The notes: a model not told the origin generated them from the sequence alone. 64,000 bases of DNA from an uncultured Roseburia sp. (GCA_947246475.1 CAMXSH010000006.1:1-64000), one strand, 5' to 3'. Shown: positions 29,806 to 39,497, numbered from the stretch's first letter. Program-made: numbers and translations.

Positions 29806-30501
29806 ATGAAAAAAGACAATGTGTTTTGGGGAGTATTGCTGATACTTGCGGCGGTATATATTATCGTAAACAGTTTCGGTTTTATGCCGAATGTAAGTGT
29901 AGTGCGCCTGGGAGTGGCGGTGATCTGTGGAGTTGTATTTTTTAAGTCCCTGGCAGGGTTGGAATTTGGGGGGATGCTGTTTTCCCTCGCGATACTTCTC
30001 ATCCTGTTTGATGACCAGCTGGGGATCACAGCGATCACACCCTGGCCGGTGCTGATGGCAGCCCTGTTAGGCAGCATTGGGTTGAATATGATATTTGGAA
30101 ACCGTGTCACAGAATCTAAAAAAAGAAATCATGGTCTGGCAGAGTTTAAAGAAACAGACTATGTGTCGGGAGATGAGATCTGTATCGGAGGTATGTTTGG
30201 CGCTTATAAGAAAAACATTTCCTCTGATAATTTTAAGAAAGCCACTGTAAGCTGCAGATTTGGCGGCATGGAGATCAGTTTTGACGATGCTGTGATTCAG
30301 AGCGGCAGCGCTGTGGTAAAGCTAAACATATCGTTTTCCGGAGTGGAATTTTACATTCCCCAGTCCTGGAAAGTGGAAAACCATACCGAGGGGATGTGCG
30401 GCGGGTTTCACGAACACCGCTCCCACAGCAGTGATGAGGGACCAACGATTGTATTTGAGGGGAATGTAAAATTTTCCGGTGTGGAGATTTACCGGATCTG
30501 A
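29806..30501 (+). CDS. LiaF-like membrane protein
   Basis: N-terminal TMs; C-terminal DEICIGGMFGAYKKNISSDNFKKATVSCRFGGMEISFDDAVIQSGSAVVKLNISFSGVEFYIP. Confidence 0.82.
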   Translation: MKKDNVFWGVLLILAAVYIIVNSFGFMPNVSVVRLGVAVICGVVFFKSLAGLEFGGMLFSLAILLILFDDQLGITAITPWPVLMAALLGSIGLNMIFGNRVTESKKRNHGLAEFKETDYVSGDEICIGGMFGAYKKNISSDNFKKATVSCRFGGMEISFDDAVIQSGSAVVKLNISFSGVEFYIPQSWKVENHTEGMCGGFHEHRSHSSDEGPTIVFEGNVKFSGVEIYRI

Positions 30502-30510
30502 CTAATCGTA

Positions 30511-30553
30511 TAAATTTCCCTGCTGCGTTGAATATGGCGCAACAGGGAATTTA
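30511..30553 (+). terminator. Terminator hairpin after the LiaF-like gene
   Basis: TAAATTTCCCTGctGCGttgaatatgGCGcaACAGGGAATTTA. Confidence 0.7.
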
Positions 30554-30567
30554 TGCATAAGTATTGT

Positions 30568-30757
30568 ACTAGTACAACGAATATTAAATAATTGGCACAT
30601 TCACTTGTCTAATTGTCCAGCTACATCGTCAGAAAATCTAGCTAGACCATTGTTTTGTATGGTCTTGGCCACACGCTACACCGTCAATTTTCTTCCTTGT
30701 ATCTGAAACAATTATCCTGCGCGAATGTATCAAAAACTTAATTTTCGTTGTACTAGT
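30568..30757. mobile_element. Candidate MITE-like element (190 bp with about 20-bp terminal inverted repeats)
   Basis: ACTAGTACAACGAATATTAA (30568-30587) against the reverse complement of TTAATTTTCGTTGTACTAGT (30738-30757), 19/20 matching; no ORF inside. Confidence 0.5.
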
Positions 30758-31361
30758 TCACTTCTTTAACATATAATCTGTCTGTTCCATTACCATAATT
30801 AACAATATCCTTAAGATAATGATACCCATATTTTTCATACAAACCTATATGTTCTGATGGAATATAAGTTCTGTCAAATCCATATTTTTTTGCATATTCA
30901 TTTGCAAAATCAATCAGCTTCTCACTAATCCTATATCCGCGATAATCTTCAGATACAAAGAGGCTTGATACCCATGGGTATATTTCAGGTAAGGGATAGT
31001 AATCTGTCTTCATGATAGAAACCATTCCCACAATTTGACCATTTACTATTGCCACAAATGGAGTTTCCCAATCAGTAAACACCCATGACCGAAGCATAAC
31101 CAACATATGCTCTTTTACATCTTCCCAAGAAAAATTTTCGACAAAGCAGATTAGTTTATCTGCCAAGTCCGTGTCTTTGTCTACTTTTTTTATCTCGAAT
31201 GAATCCATGCTGAAATCATTTTTTTTAAACCCAAAGTGTTGCTTTACTTTTTCTACAGTTTCACGCACTGTACTTTTTGGGGATCTTTTAATCCAATAAT
31301 CATCAATCAAATTAGAAGGTTCTTTGGCCAACTCCTCGATTGCATTATCTTCAAATATCAT
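30753..31361 (-). CDS. GNAT family N-acetyltransferase
   Basis: VAIVNGQIVGMVSIMKTDYYPLPEIYPWVSSLFVSEDYRGYRISEKLIDFANEYAKKYG. Confidence 0.88.
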   Translation of the reverse strand: MIFEDNAIEELAKEPSNLIDDYWIKRSPKSTVRETVEKVKQHFGFKKNDFSMDSFEIKKVDKDTDLADKLICFVENFSWEDVKEHMLVMLRSWVFTDWETPFVAIVNGQIVGMVSIMKTDYYPLPEIYPWVSSLFVSEDYRGYRISEKLIDFANEYAKKYGFDRTYIPSEHIGLYEKYGYHYLKDIVNYGNGTDRLYVKEVN

Positions 31362-31644
31362 TATTAAATCTCCTTTATTAAATAATTTTAGTATTTTGCT
31401 TGTACATAAAACTATTTAATAACAGTTCCATGTACTTAGATATTTATGAATCTTAAGAATACCAACATCTTCTTTACCTCCTCCAAATTGAGTTTTTTTT
31501 ATTTTATCATATCAAGTCTAAATATTCTATCATTTTTCCATCAAAATATCTTATATGAAATTACCAGATTATCCAAATTTACAATTGCATCCACTTACTT
31601 TCTAAATAATTTTCTTCAGACCCAGGGGAATTACAACATTTCCC

Positions 31645-31674
31645 TTGACTTTCCCCTGCAAACTGTGGTATCCT
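31645..31674 (+). promoter_or_regulatory. Promoter of rpmG-secE-nusG
   Basis: TTGACT 18 bp TATCCT, followed by hairpin GGAACgaaacGTTCC. Confidence 0.55.
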
Positions 31675-31768
31675 ATTCTAGCGATGAAATGGAACGAAAC
31701 GTTCCCTAGGTCTTTTTTTTATGCCTAAATTTTAATCCAAATAAAACAAAAATCACGGAGGTGACGTA

Positions 31769-31918
31769 ATGCGTACTAAAATTACTTTGGAATGTACAGA
31801 ATGCAAACAGCGCAACTACAACATGACCAAAGACAAGAAGAACCATCCGGACAGAATGGAAACAAAAAAATATTGTAGATTTTGTAAAACACACACATTG
31901 CACAAAGAGACGAAATAA
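31769..31918 (+). CDS. rpmG: 50S ribosomal protein L33
   Basis: 49 aa [49 protein letters not shown]; too short for the ORF track. Confidence 0.97.
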   Translation: MRTKITLECTECKQRNYNMTKDKKNHPDRMETKKYCRFCKTHTLHKETK

Positions 31919-31955
31919 TTGTTTCGTGTGATGTTATGGAAAGGATGTGTGTCGC

Positions 31956-32156
31956 ATGAGCGAAGCAGAAAAGACTTCGAAAAAGGGCAGCTTCTTCAAA
32001 CATGTCAAGGCTGAGTTTAAGAGATGTACATGGCCCAAAAGAGATGAACTTATTCGTCAGTCTTCATTAGTAATCGTAGTTTCAGTAATTCTTGGGAGTG
32101 TGATCGCAGGGATTGACTGGCTGATTCGTATGGGGATGCAGGTCATTGGACTTTGA
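31956..32156 (+). CDS. secE: Preprotein translocase subunit SecE
   Basis: FFKHVKAEFKRCTWPKRDELIRQSSLVIVVSVILGSVIAGIDWLI. Confidence 0.97.
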   Translation: MSEAEKTSKKGSFFKHVKAEFKRCTWPKRDELIRQSSLVIVVSVILGSVIAGIDWLIRMGMQVIGL

Positions 32157-32172
32157 TTAGATGGAGGGTGCT

Positions 32173-32691
32173 ATGACGGAAGAGGCAAAATGGTATGTAG
32201 TGCATACTTATTCCGGTTACGAGAATAAGGTAAAGGTTGATATTGAGAAAACGATTGAGAATCGTAATCTTCAGGATCAGATCCTTGAGGTTATGGTGCC
32301 GATGCAGACGGTTGTGGAAGAGAAAAACGGCGAGAAGAAACAGGTTCAGAAGAAAATGTTTCCCGCATACGTTCTGCTCAATATGATCATGAATGACGAG
32401 ACCTGGTATGTAGTCCGCAACACGCGGGGTGTGACAGGATTCGTCGGTCCAGGATCCAAACCGGTACCGCTGACGGAAGAAGAGATTGCCAATATGGGAT
32501 TTCTGGCACAGGCAGAGGAGGCGCCATACAGCATTGGGGACCATGTTGTGGTTACCAAAGGTGTATGGCAGGATACCCATGGTGTCGTTCAGGAGGTACA
32601 CCCGGCAAAACAGATGGTCGTTATCGAGATCGATATGTTTGGCCGTGGAACACCGGTAGAAATCGATTTCTCAGAATTAGAAAAGCTATAA
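32173..32691 (+). CDS. nusG: Transcription termination/antitermination protein NusG
   Basis: MTEEAKWYVVHTYSGYENKVK; KOW domain; FPAYVLLNM. Confidence 0.97.
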   Translation: MTEEAKWYVVHTYSGYENKVKVDIEKTIENRNLQDQILEVMVPMQTVVEEKNGEKKQVQKKMFPAYVLLNMIMNDETWYVVRNTRGVTGFVGPGSKPVPLTEEEIANMGFLAQAEEAPYSIGDHVVVTKGVWQDTHGVVQEVHPAKQMVVIEIDMFGRGTPVEIDFSELEKL

Positions 32692-32709
32692 AACAGGAGG
32701 AAACTTGAA

Positions 32710-33135
32710 ATGGCTAAGAAAGTTGAAGGATATATCAAATTACAGATCCCAGCTGGAAAAGCAACACCGGCACCACCGGTTGGTCCGGCGCTTGGACAGC
32801 ATGGAGTAAATATCGTGGAGTTTACGAAACAGTTTAATGCTAAGACAGCAGGACAGGAAGGAATGATTATTCCGGTTGTCATCACTGTATATGCAGACAG
32901 AAGTTTCAGCTTCATCACCAAAACTCCGCCGGCAGCAGTTCTTCTTAAGAAGGCATGCAAGATTGATTCCGGTTCCGGAGTACCGAATAAGCAGAAAGTA
33001 GCTTCTATCTCCAAAGAAGAGATCCAGAAGATCGCCGAGCTTAAAATGCCGGATCTGAATGCTGGCAGCCTGGAAGCTGCCATGAGTATGATTGCTGGAA
33101 CAGCAAGAAGTATGGGAATCACAGTAGAAGAATAA
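32710..33135 (+). CDS. rplK: 50S ribosomal protein L11
   Basis: [35 protein letters not shown]. Confidence 0.98.
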   Translation: MAKKVEGYIKLQIPAGKATPAPPVGPALGQHGVNIVEFTKQFNAKTAGQEGMIIPVVITVYADRSFSFITKTPPAAVLLKKACKIDSGSGVPNKQKVASISKEEIQKIAELKMPDLNAGSLEAAMSMIAGTARSMGITVEE

Positions 33136-33185
33136 AAAAGATATAAAATTTAGACATCGCAAAAGACTTATGTCATTTGAACGTT

Positions 33186-33235
33186 GTGGGAGACAAAGAA
33201 CTTTAAAAGTTCTTTCATTTGTTCGCTAATACCAC
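33186..33235 (+). promoter_or_regulatory. Probable L1-binding mRNA leader in the rplK-rplA spacer
   Basis: GTGGGAGacaAAGAACTTtaaAAGTTCTTTcatttgttcgctaaTACCAC; resembles the 23S rRNA L1 site (GGUGGGAG...AAAUACCACC). Confidence 0.65.
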
Positions 33236-33250
33236 CAGGAGGTTTTTATC

Positions 33251-33943
33251 ATGAAAAGAGGTAAGAAGTATTTAGAAGCTGCAAAGTTGATCGACAGAAC
33301 TACGCAGTATGAGCCGGAAGAGGCTATTGACCTTGTAAAGAAAACAGCAGTTGCAAAATTCGATGAAACGATTGAAGCGCATATTCGTCTCGGTGTAGAC
33401 GGGCGTCATGCAGACCAGCAGGTCCGCGGTGCGGTAGTACTGCCACACGGAACTGGTAAAAAGGTTCGTGTTCTCGTATTCGCTAAGGGTGATAAGCTGT
33501 CAGAGGCAGAAGCAGCAGGAGCTGATTTTGTCGGTGGCGAAGAGCTTATTCCGAAGATCCAGAACGACGGATGGCTGGAGTTTGATGTTGTAGTCGCTAC
33601 TCCTGATATGATGGGTGTTGTTGGTCGTCTGGGACGTGTCCTTGGACCTAAGGGCCTGATGCCAAACCCCAAAGCAGGAACCGTTACAATGGATGTTACA
33701 AAGGCTGTTAATGATATCAAAGCAGGTAAGATCGAGTATCGTCTGGATAAAGCAAATATTATCCATGTTCCAGTTGGAAAGGCTTCCTTTACCGCGGAAC
33801 AGCTGAATGACAACTTCAATACGCTGATGGATGCGATCATCAAGGCGAAACCTTCCAGCGCGAAGGGACAGTATCTGAGAAGCGTAACCGTGACCAGCAC
33901 AATGGGACCTGGCGTGAAGATAAATACCGCAAAGCTTGCATAA
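33251..33943 (+). CDS. rplA: 50S ribosomal protein L1
   Basis: [50 protein letters not shown]. Confidence 0.98.
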   Translation: MKRGKKYLEAAKLIDRTTQYEPEEAIDLVKKTAVAKFDETIEAHIRLGVDGRHADQQVRGAVVLPHGTGKKVRVLVFAKGDKLSEAEAAGADFVGGEELIPKIQNDGWLEFDVVVATPDMMGVVGRLGRVLGPKGLMPNPKAGTVTMDVTKAVNDIKAGKIEYRLDKANIIHVPVGKASFTAEQLNDNFNTLMDAIIKAKPSSAKGQYLRSVTVTSTMGPGVKINTAKLA

Positions 33944-34019
33944 TTCGGACGGATTAAATTAGCTATAAGGTCGGGAAAATGAATTTTATTCCTGAAGGAA
34001 GAAGAATTTAATTCCTTTC

Positions 34020-34049
34020 TTGACATCAATTATATATTTGTGTTATTAT
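34020..34049 (+). promoter_or_regulatory. Promoter upstream of the rplJ leader
   Basis: TTGACA (34020-34025), 18 bp, TATTAT (34044-34049). Confidence 0.65.
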
Positions 34050-34059
34050 ATCATTTGTT

Positions 34060-34190
34060 AATAACTGCCGTAGACAGTAAGTAAAGAGAAATCTTTGTAA
34101 GAGCGTAAGCCGCTTACCGAGGAGTAAAAGGATGAAATTATATTCGCCCCCTCTTTGTCTTGGCAAAGAGGGGCGTTTTTGTTTCGCTGC
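34060..34190 (+). promoter_or_regulatory. L10 ribosomal-protein leader with attenuator terminator
   Basis: CTGCCGTAGACAGTAAG... and CGCCCCCTCTTTGtcttggCAAAGAGGGGCGTTTTT (34145-34179) upstream of rplJ; boundaries approximate. Confidence 0.8.
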
Positions 34191-34285
34191 AATGCCTTGC
34201 TGACATTAAAGAATTGTAAGGCGAAGGCGGCTAAATAGAATCATCTCCTTTCAGGCAGAAAAAATCTATAAGGAGGTAATAACCA

Positions 34286-34831
34286 ATGGCGAAAGTCGAG
34301 TTAAAACAGCCGATCGTTGAGGAAATCAAGGGTTATGCAGCCGATGCAAAGGCAGCAGTACTTGTTGATTATCGTGGACTTACGGTGGAGCAGGACACAA
34401 GACTTCGTAAGCAGCTCAGAGAAGCAGGTGTTGTATACAAGGTATATAAAAACACAATGCTTGTCCGCGCGTTTGAAGGTACAGATTTTGCACAGCTGGA
34501 AAAGGATCTGGAAGGACCTACAGCGATTGCATTTTCATCAGAGGATGAAACAGCACCTGCAAGAATTCTTAATGATTTCGCAAAGGAAGCAGATGCTCTT
34601 CAGTTTAAGAGTGGTATCGTAGCTGGAACATACTATGATGAGGCGGGAATGCAGGCTCTTGCTAAGATTCCGTCAAGAGAAGTGCTTATTTCCAAACTTC
34701 TTGGAAGTCTGCAGTCACCAGTTACCAATCTTGCCCGCGTTCTGAATCAGATCGCAGAGAAGGGCGGAGCGTCCGCGGATGCAGAGGCTGCTCCGGAAGC
34801 TGCCGAGGTAGCAGAACCAGCTGCAGAGTAA
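34286..34831 (+). CDS. rplJ: 50S ribosomal protein L10
   Basis: AAVLVDYRGLTVEQDTRLRKQLREAGVVYKVYKNTMLVRAFEGTDF. Confidence 0.98.
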   Translation: MAKVELKQPIVEEIKGYAADAKAAVLVDYRGLTVEQDTRLRKQLREAGVVYKVYKNTMLVRAFEGTDFAQLEKDLEGPTAIAFSSEDETAPARILNDFAKEADALQFKSGIVAGTYYDEAGMQALAKIPSREVLISKLLGSLQSPVTNLARVLNQIAEKGGASADAEAAPEAAEVAEPAAE

Positions 34832-34876
34832 GCTGGCATATATAGAATAATAAAAAATAAAATGGAGGAATTTAAA

Positions 34877-35245
34877 ATGACTACTCAGGAATTTATTGAT
34901 GCTATCAAAGAGATGAGCGTATTAGAGTTAAATGATCTTGTAAAAGCATGTGAAGAGGAATTTGGTGTTTCTGCAGCAGCAGGTGTTGTTGTGGCAGCAG
35001 CAGGCGACGGTGCAGCAGCAGGCGGCGCTGAGAAGGATGAGTTCGATGTAGAGCTTACAGAAGTTGGACCAAACAAGGTTAAGGTTATCAAAGTTGTACG
35101 TGAGGTAACTGGTCTTGGACTGAAGGAAGCAAAAGAAGTTGTAGACGGTGCTCCTAAAGTTGTAAAAGAAGCAGCAGCAAAAGACGAGGCTGAGGATATC
35201 AAAGCTAAACTTGAGGCTGAGGGCGCAAAGGTTACATTGAAGTAA
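34877..35245 (+). CDS. rplL: 50S ribosomal protein L7/L12
   Basis: [37 protein letters not shown]...[39 protein letters not shown]. Confidence 0.98.
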   Translation: MTTQEFIDAIKEMSVLELNDLVKACEEEFGVSAAAGVVVAAAGDGAAAGGAEKDEFDVELTEVGPNKVKVIKVVREVTGLGLKEAKEVVDGAPKVVKEAAAKDEAEDIKAKLEAEGAKVTLK

Positions 35246-35293
35246 TTTCCAAAGTGATTGATTGACAGGTGGGTGTTGTACTGCCTGAGAATG

Positions 35294-35345
35294 AAGAGTC
35301 CATTTTTAGATACATGGTATGGTATCTGGGATGGGCTCTTTTTTA
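35294..35345 (+). terminator. Terminator after rplL
   Basis: AAGAGTCCATttttAGATACatggtatGGTATCTgggATGGGCTCTTTTTT. Confidence 0.8.
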
Positions 35346-35436
35346 TGCAAATATTTATGTCGTTTTATGTCGAAAGAAGTCGAATAATTATTCTTGTGGG
35401 ATTTACCAGGAAATGTAATATATATACATAGTTTGA

Positions 35437-36026
35437 CATAAAATTGTCGGATGTGACAACACAAAAGTAAACGATCAGATTACGGAAGAAAATAGAAATA
35501 ATGAAGAAAGTGGTGTGGAAGTAATTTACGAAAAAGTAAAGCATGAGGTGGGTCAGGCAATGGTGCAGACGGATAACTGCTCAAGCTATAAAGTAATGAA
35601 AAAAGAAGCAGATGTAATTGTAAAAGGACGAAAATCAGATGAAAGATTTGCTGACTCTCTTCCGGTAATTCAACAAAATATTTGCTGTCGCAGATCGAGA
35701 TTGAAAAGATTTATAAAGATAAAACTAATCTTGGGTTAGAACAGGGAAAAAGTATCAATGTACATGAAAATGAGGAATATGAACCAGAGTATAATACGAT
35801 ATATCACATTGATGATTACCGTAAGATGGAAACAGGAAAAGAATATTATCTGTTTCTCAACTACACTCCGGAATATGACAGATATTATATCTTAGGAGTG
35901 CACAGAGGGAAGATCCCTGTGGACGATAATGAGAAAATATTTTATAAGGAAGACAAATCAACAGCTGTAGAGCAAGACCGTGATGTGATTCAAAAAATTG
36001 TAAAGGAGGTACAGGAAACATTATGA
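35437..36026 (+). pseudogene. Decayed lipoprotein-like gene (signal peptide lost, internal frameshift)
   Basis: Frame reads IVGCDNTKVNDQITEENRNNEESGVEVIYEKVKHEVG...FADSLPVIQQN, preceded by a stop; continuation KYLLSQIEIEKIYKDKTNLG... is in another frame (ORFs 35515-35739 and 35682-36026 overlap). Confidence 0.65.
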
Positions 36027-36053
36027 GTAATATCTATTTTCCTGGAAAAGTCT

Positions 36054-36686
36054 ATGAAAAAACAAACAGGGATCATTATTGGTATTTTACTAGCTGTCAT
36101 AGTATTGGGCGGCATAGGTATTTGGATCTATATTTCTGGTAACCCGGCAGACGAAACATATTCTGCCTCCTGGGAATCGGATGGGAATAAAGTTTACTTT
36201 AATAAGCCAGGTGATGATACTGTAACGGCGGCTAAGTTAGTGCTTCCGGACGGGGAAAAGAAAGAACTAACACTAGAAGAAGTCAATCGGTATTATGGAC
36301 GTGATATGTCAGACTGTTATATTCCTGAAAATCTGGTGAAAAACAATTTAAAAGAAAAATTTGATTTTTACTACGATGGAGATAAAGTGACAAGTGATCG
36401 GGTTGTACTGTGGTACAGTATAGAGGGAGGGACTGGTCCTGACTATCCATACATGGAGATCGAATTCCAGAAGGGAAAGATACCGTTGTCAGATATGATA
36501 TATGCTGACAGCGATATAAAAGAATCCATCATCAACGGAAAAAAGGTTACATTTACAGCTGAGTTCCAGGAAGGAAGCACAAATTATAAGGCAGAGTTTT
36601 TTAACAACGAAATTGGATACAGAGTACAGGGAATTTCAATCTCGCAGGAAGAGTTTATGAAAGTGATTTATTCCCTGCTTGATTGA
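36054..36686 (+). CDS. Hypothetical membrane-anchored protein
   Basis: N-terminal TM MKKQTGIIIGILLAVIVLGGIGIWIYI, extracellular beta-rich domain. Confidence 0.7.
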   Translation: MKKQTGIIIGILLAVIVLGGIGIWIYISGNPADETYSASWESDGNKVYFNKPGDDTVTAAKLVLPDGEKKELTLEEVNRYYGRDMSDCYIPENLVKNNLKEKFDFYYDGDKVTSDRVVLWYSIEGGTGPDYPYMEIEFQKGKIPLSDMIYADSDIKESIINGKKVTFTAEFQEGSTNYKAEFFNNEIGYRVQGISISQEEFMKVIYSLLD

Positions 36687-36791
36687 TCTGGAATTGTGAG
36701 TAATGAACTATTTGGTGATAATCCAAAGGATTCATGGCGTACACGTTCTTTCATTTGTTCGAGAAAACTTAATAAGATACTTGGGTAGTAT

Positions 36792-37482
36792 ACTTTTAGT
36801 GGTTGTAGTAGTTTGAAGAATATTGTGCTGCCAGAAGGTATTTCATATATTGGTGTCGGTGCCTTCACAGAATGCAGATCCCTGAAAAAAATTAATATTC
36901 CGGATTGATCCGTGTCATCAAATTGTCCAGAGTTAAAGGAAATTCTTAATAAATCCAAGGTAACATATTCCTTGTCGGCGAGTAAACTTGTAATGAATTG
37001 GTACCAGGGGAAGAAAAGGGTTACGGAAGTAAAGCCAGGAAAGGCAGTTGTTTCTAAAGGAAAACGTTTTCAGATCACATATGCTTCTGGATTGCTGAAA
37101 AAATACAAGATCGATGTAAATGGAAAACTTCCGACATCTTATGTGTATGGGAAAGAGCCGAAATTGCCACAGAAGGTAAAGGTGGCTAATTCCAACATAC
37201 TTTTTATGGGATGGCGCTATCGGGTAAATGGTAAGAAATATAAGTCTGGTCCGACTTGCACATGGTATAATGCCAGAGTGACACAGTTTAGTAAAGGATT
37301 AAAGGGTGATGTGAAAGTATTTCCAATGGTAGACAAGGTTATGGTAAGAAAGAACAGCACAAAAAAGGTTGTTATGGTTTCCAAAGTACTGTTACATTCA
37401 ATATCGAAGTATTCCGTTTAGATATTTTGGAGTTCCAAGTGAAACCTGCTGGGGGCAGACATTTAAAGTGAAAATAAAGTAA
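36792..37482 (+). pseudogene. Remnant of BspA-type LRR_5 protein
   Basis: FSGCSSLKNIVLPEGISYIGVGAFTECRSLKKINIPD* followed after the stop by SVSSNCPELKEILNKSKV...; C-terminus also out of frame. Confidence 0.7.
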
Positions 37483-37566
37483 TAGTAGAACTTCTCTGCA
37501 TTCGTATACCGCAGAGTAACTCTCTCCTGCGTCACCGCATACAATATATTAACCAGACATATGTAA

Positions 37567-37597
37567 GGGTAATGTTCCTTTGGACATTACCCTTTTT
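37567..37597 (+). terminator. Terminator hairpin
   Basis: GGGTAATGTtcctttggACATTACCCTTTTTG. Confidence 0.8.
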
Positions 37598-37613
37598 GAT
37601 CGGTGATGAAAGC

Positions 37614-38390
37614 ATGGTATTATTGGGAATTCTTCTGCCTTTTATAGGGACGGCTGCGGGGGCAGCGTCGGTCTTTTTTCTGAGAAACAAGATGAGTGAC
37701 AAACTTCTGACGATCATGATGGGTTTTACCTCAGGGATTATGATGGCGGCAGCGGTATGGTCTCTTCTGCTTCCAGCTATTGACATGTCTTCTTCCATGG
37801 GAAAATTTGCTTTTCTGCCAGCCTCTGGCGGCTTTTTGGGAGGCGTGTTCTTCCTTCTGCTTTTGGACCGGGTGATCCCTCACATTCATGCCAGGACGAA
37901 CCAGAAAGAAGGGCCGGACAGCCAGCTGAAAAAGGTGACGATGATGGTGCTGGCGGTCACTCTGCATAACGTTCCGGAAGGGATGGCTGTGGGAGTTGTC
38001 TTTTCCAACTGTATGACAGGAGAAGGGTCAGTGGTTACTATGGCGGGGGCGTTTCTTCTGGCTGTGGGCATCGCCCTCCAGAACATCCCGGAGGGGGCGA
38101 TCATCTCCGTGCCGCTGAGAGGGTTTGGGAAAAGCAGGAGAAGGGCCTTCGGGTATGGCGTGCTGTCTGGTGTGGTAGAACCTATTGGAGCAGTGTTTAC
38201 CATTCTTCTCACAAAACAGATCCAGAACCTTCTGCCATTTCTGCTGGCATTTGCCGCAGGGGCGATGGTATTTGTCATCATTGAAGAGCTGGTTCCAGAA
38301 TCTTCGGGGGGAGAAGATTCGGATATGGGGACGATCGGTTTTGCAGTGGGATTTACAATCATGATGATACTGGATGTGGCGCTTGGATAA
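37614..38390 (+). CDS. ZIP family metal transporter
   Basis: HNVPEGMAVGVVFS and ALQNIPEGAIISVPL metal-binding TM motifs. Confidence 0.92.
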   Translation: MVLLGILLPFIGTAAGAASVFFLRNKMSDKLLTIMMGFTSGIMMAAAVWSLLLPAIDMSSSMGKFAFLPASGGFLGGVFFLLLLDRVIPHIHARTNQKEGPDSQLKKVTMMVLAVTLHNVPEGMAVGVVFSNCMTGEGSVVTMAGAFLLAVGIALQNIPEGAIISVPLRGFGKSRRRAFGYGVLSGVVEPIGAVFTILLTKQIQNLLPFLLAFAAGAMVFVIIEELVPESSGGEDSDMGTIGFAVGFTIMMILDVALG

Positions 38391-38462
38391 ATAGGAGTTC
38401 TTTTTTGTCCAGGCAGCCATATACTGTATATAGAAAGTCCTAATGGGAGGAGAGAAATTTGC

Positions 38463-39497
38463 ATGAATTATCTGCGTAAGATCATATATCTGAATGAATA
38501 TAATGGAGGAGAGTATGGAAGCAGCATAGGCTTTGTGAAGTTATCTAAAAAGCAGACAAGACTTCGGATCGAGATTCAGCTGACGGGAAAACTATCTCTG
38601 CACCGCCAGAAAATATATCTGCTCATAAAAAATAAGAACGTGGTAAATAAAATATTTGCCGATACGGTGACGGAGAAGGGGACAAGAATTGATATCAGCC
38701 TGGAGGAGCCGGCAGAGGATGCACTGAAAGGGGATATCATAGGAATTATCATTGGCACGGAAAATGAGATCATATGCGGTGGAACACAGGACCACAGTAT
38801 CAATCTTCTTGATTATGTTCATCCGGAAAAGGTGAGAGCGGCAGCGGAGATTCCGGAGCTTTCGGAGCAAAAGACGGAAAAGGCGGAAAAGATTTCGGAA
38901 GAGCCAGTTTCAAAAGAGTCAGTTTCAGAAGAGCCAATTTCAAAAGAGACGGTTCCGGAAGAGCAGACGATACAGGAAACCTCCGAAGTGCAGCTGGAAG
39001 GCAGAAGAGAGACCGGACAGGAAACCCAGCAGGAGATTCAGTCCGAGGTGCAGCCGGAAGCGGATGAAACGGAAGAAGAGGAGATTGTTCAGATAGAGAT
39101 CGAAGCCGATCACGATGAGGCTTACGAGTTCCGGAAAATCTTTTCCTCCCATCCGGGGATGTATCCTTTTGATGATGATGAAATGGAAGTATGCGTACAG
39201 ATCTCCCCGGTGGATTTTTCTGATTTCCCCAAAGCGTTCTGGCGGATGGGAAGCAATTCCTTTCTGCTTCAGGGATATTATAATTACAGGCACCTGCTCT
39301 TGTCCCACACGAAGGAGAAGATCTACATCGGAATCCCGGGGCAGTATCACCGGAGGGATAAATATCTGGCGGATATGTTTGGGTTCGGCAGGTTCAAGGG
39401 AATACATAATAAGCAGATCCGGCTAGGGGATTTTGGATACTGGATGATGGAATTTGACATGCCGCAGCCGACGGAGGGGGGAATGTGCTGTTCGTAA
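38463..39497 (+). CDS. Lachnospiraceae-type hypothetical protein with Glu/Pro/Ser-rich linker (possibly DUF6128)
   Basis: Folded N-term and C-term (DFPKAFWRMGSNSFLLQGYYNYRHLLL...RLGDFGYWMMEFDMP) separated by SEEPVSKESVSEEPISKETVPEEQ-rich linker; family name from memory. Confidence 0.7.
   Translation: MNYLRKIIYLNEYNGGEYGSSIGFVKLSKKQTRLRIEIQLTGKLSLHRQKIYLLIKNKNVVNKIFADTVTEKGTRIDISLEEPAEDALKGDIIGIIIGTENEIICGGTQDHSINLLDYVHPEKVRAAAEIPELSEQKTEKAEKISEEPVSKESVSEEPISKETVPEEQTIQETSEVQLEGRRETGQETQQEIQSEVQPEADETEEEEIVQIEIEADHDEAYEFRKIFSSHPGMYPFDDDEMEVCVQISPVDFSDFPKAFWRMGSNSFLLQGYYNYRHLLLSHTKEKIYIGIPGQYHRRDKYLADMFGFGRFKGIHNKQIRLGDFGYWMMEFDMPQPTEGGMCCS

Noticed and set aside
31446-31709. 87-aa ORF upstream of rpmG
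   Set aside because: AT-rich, no good RBS, overlaps the rpmG promoter; unlikely to be coding.
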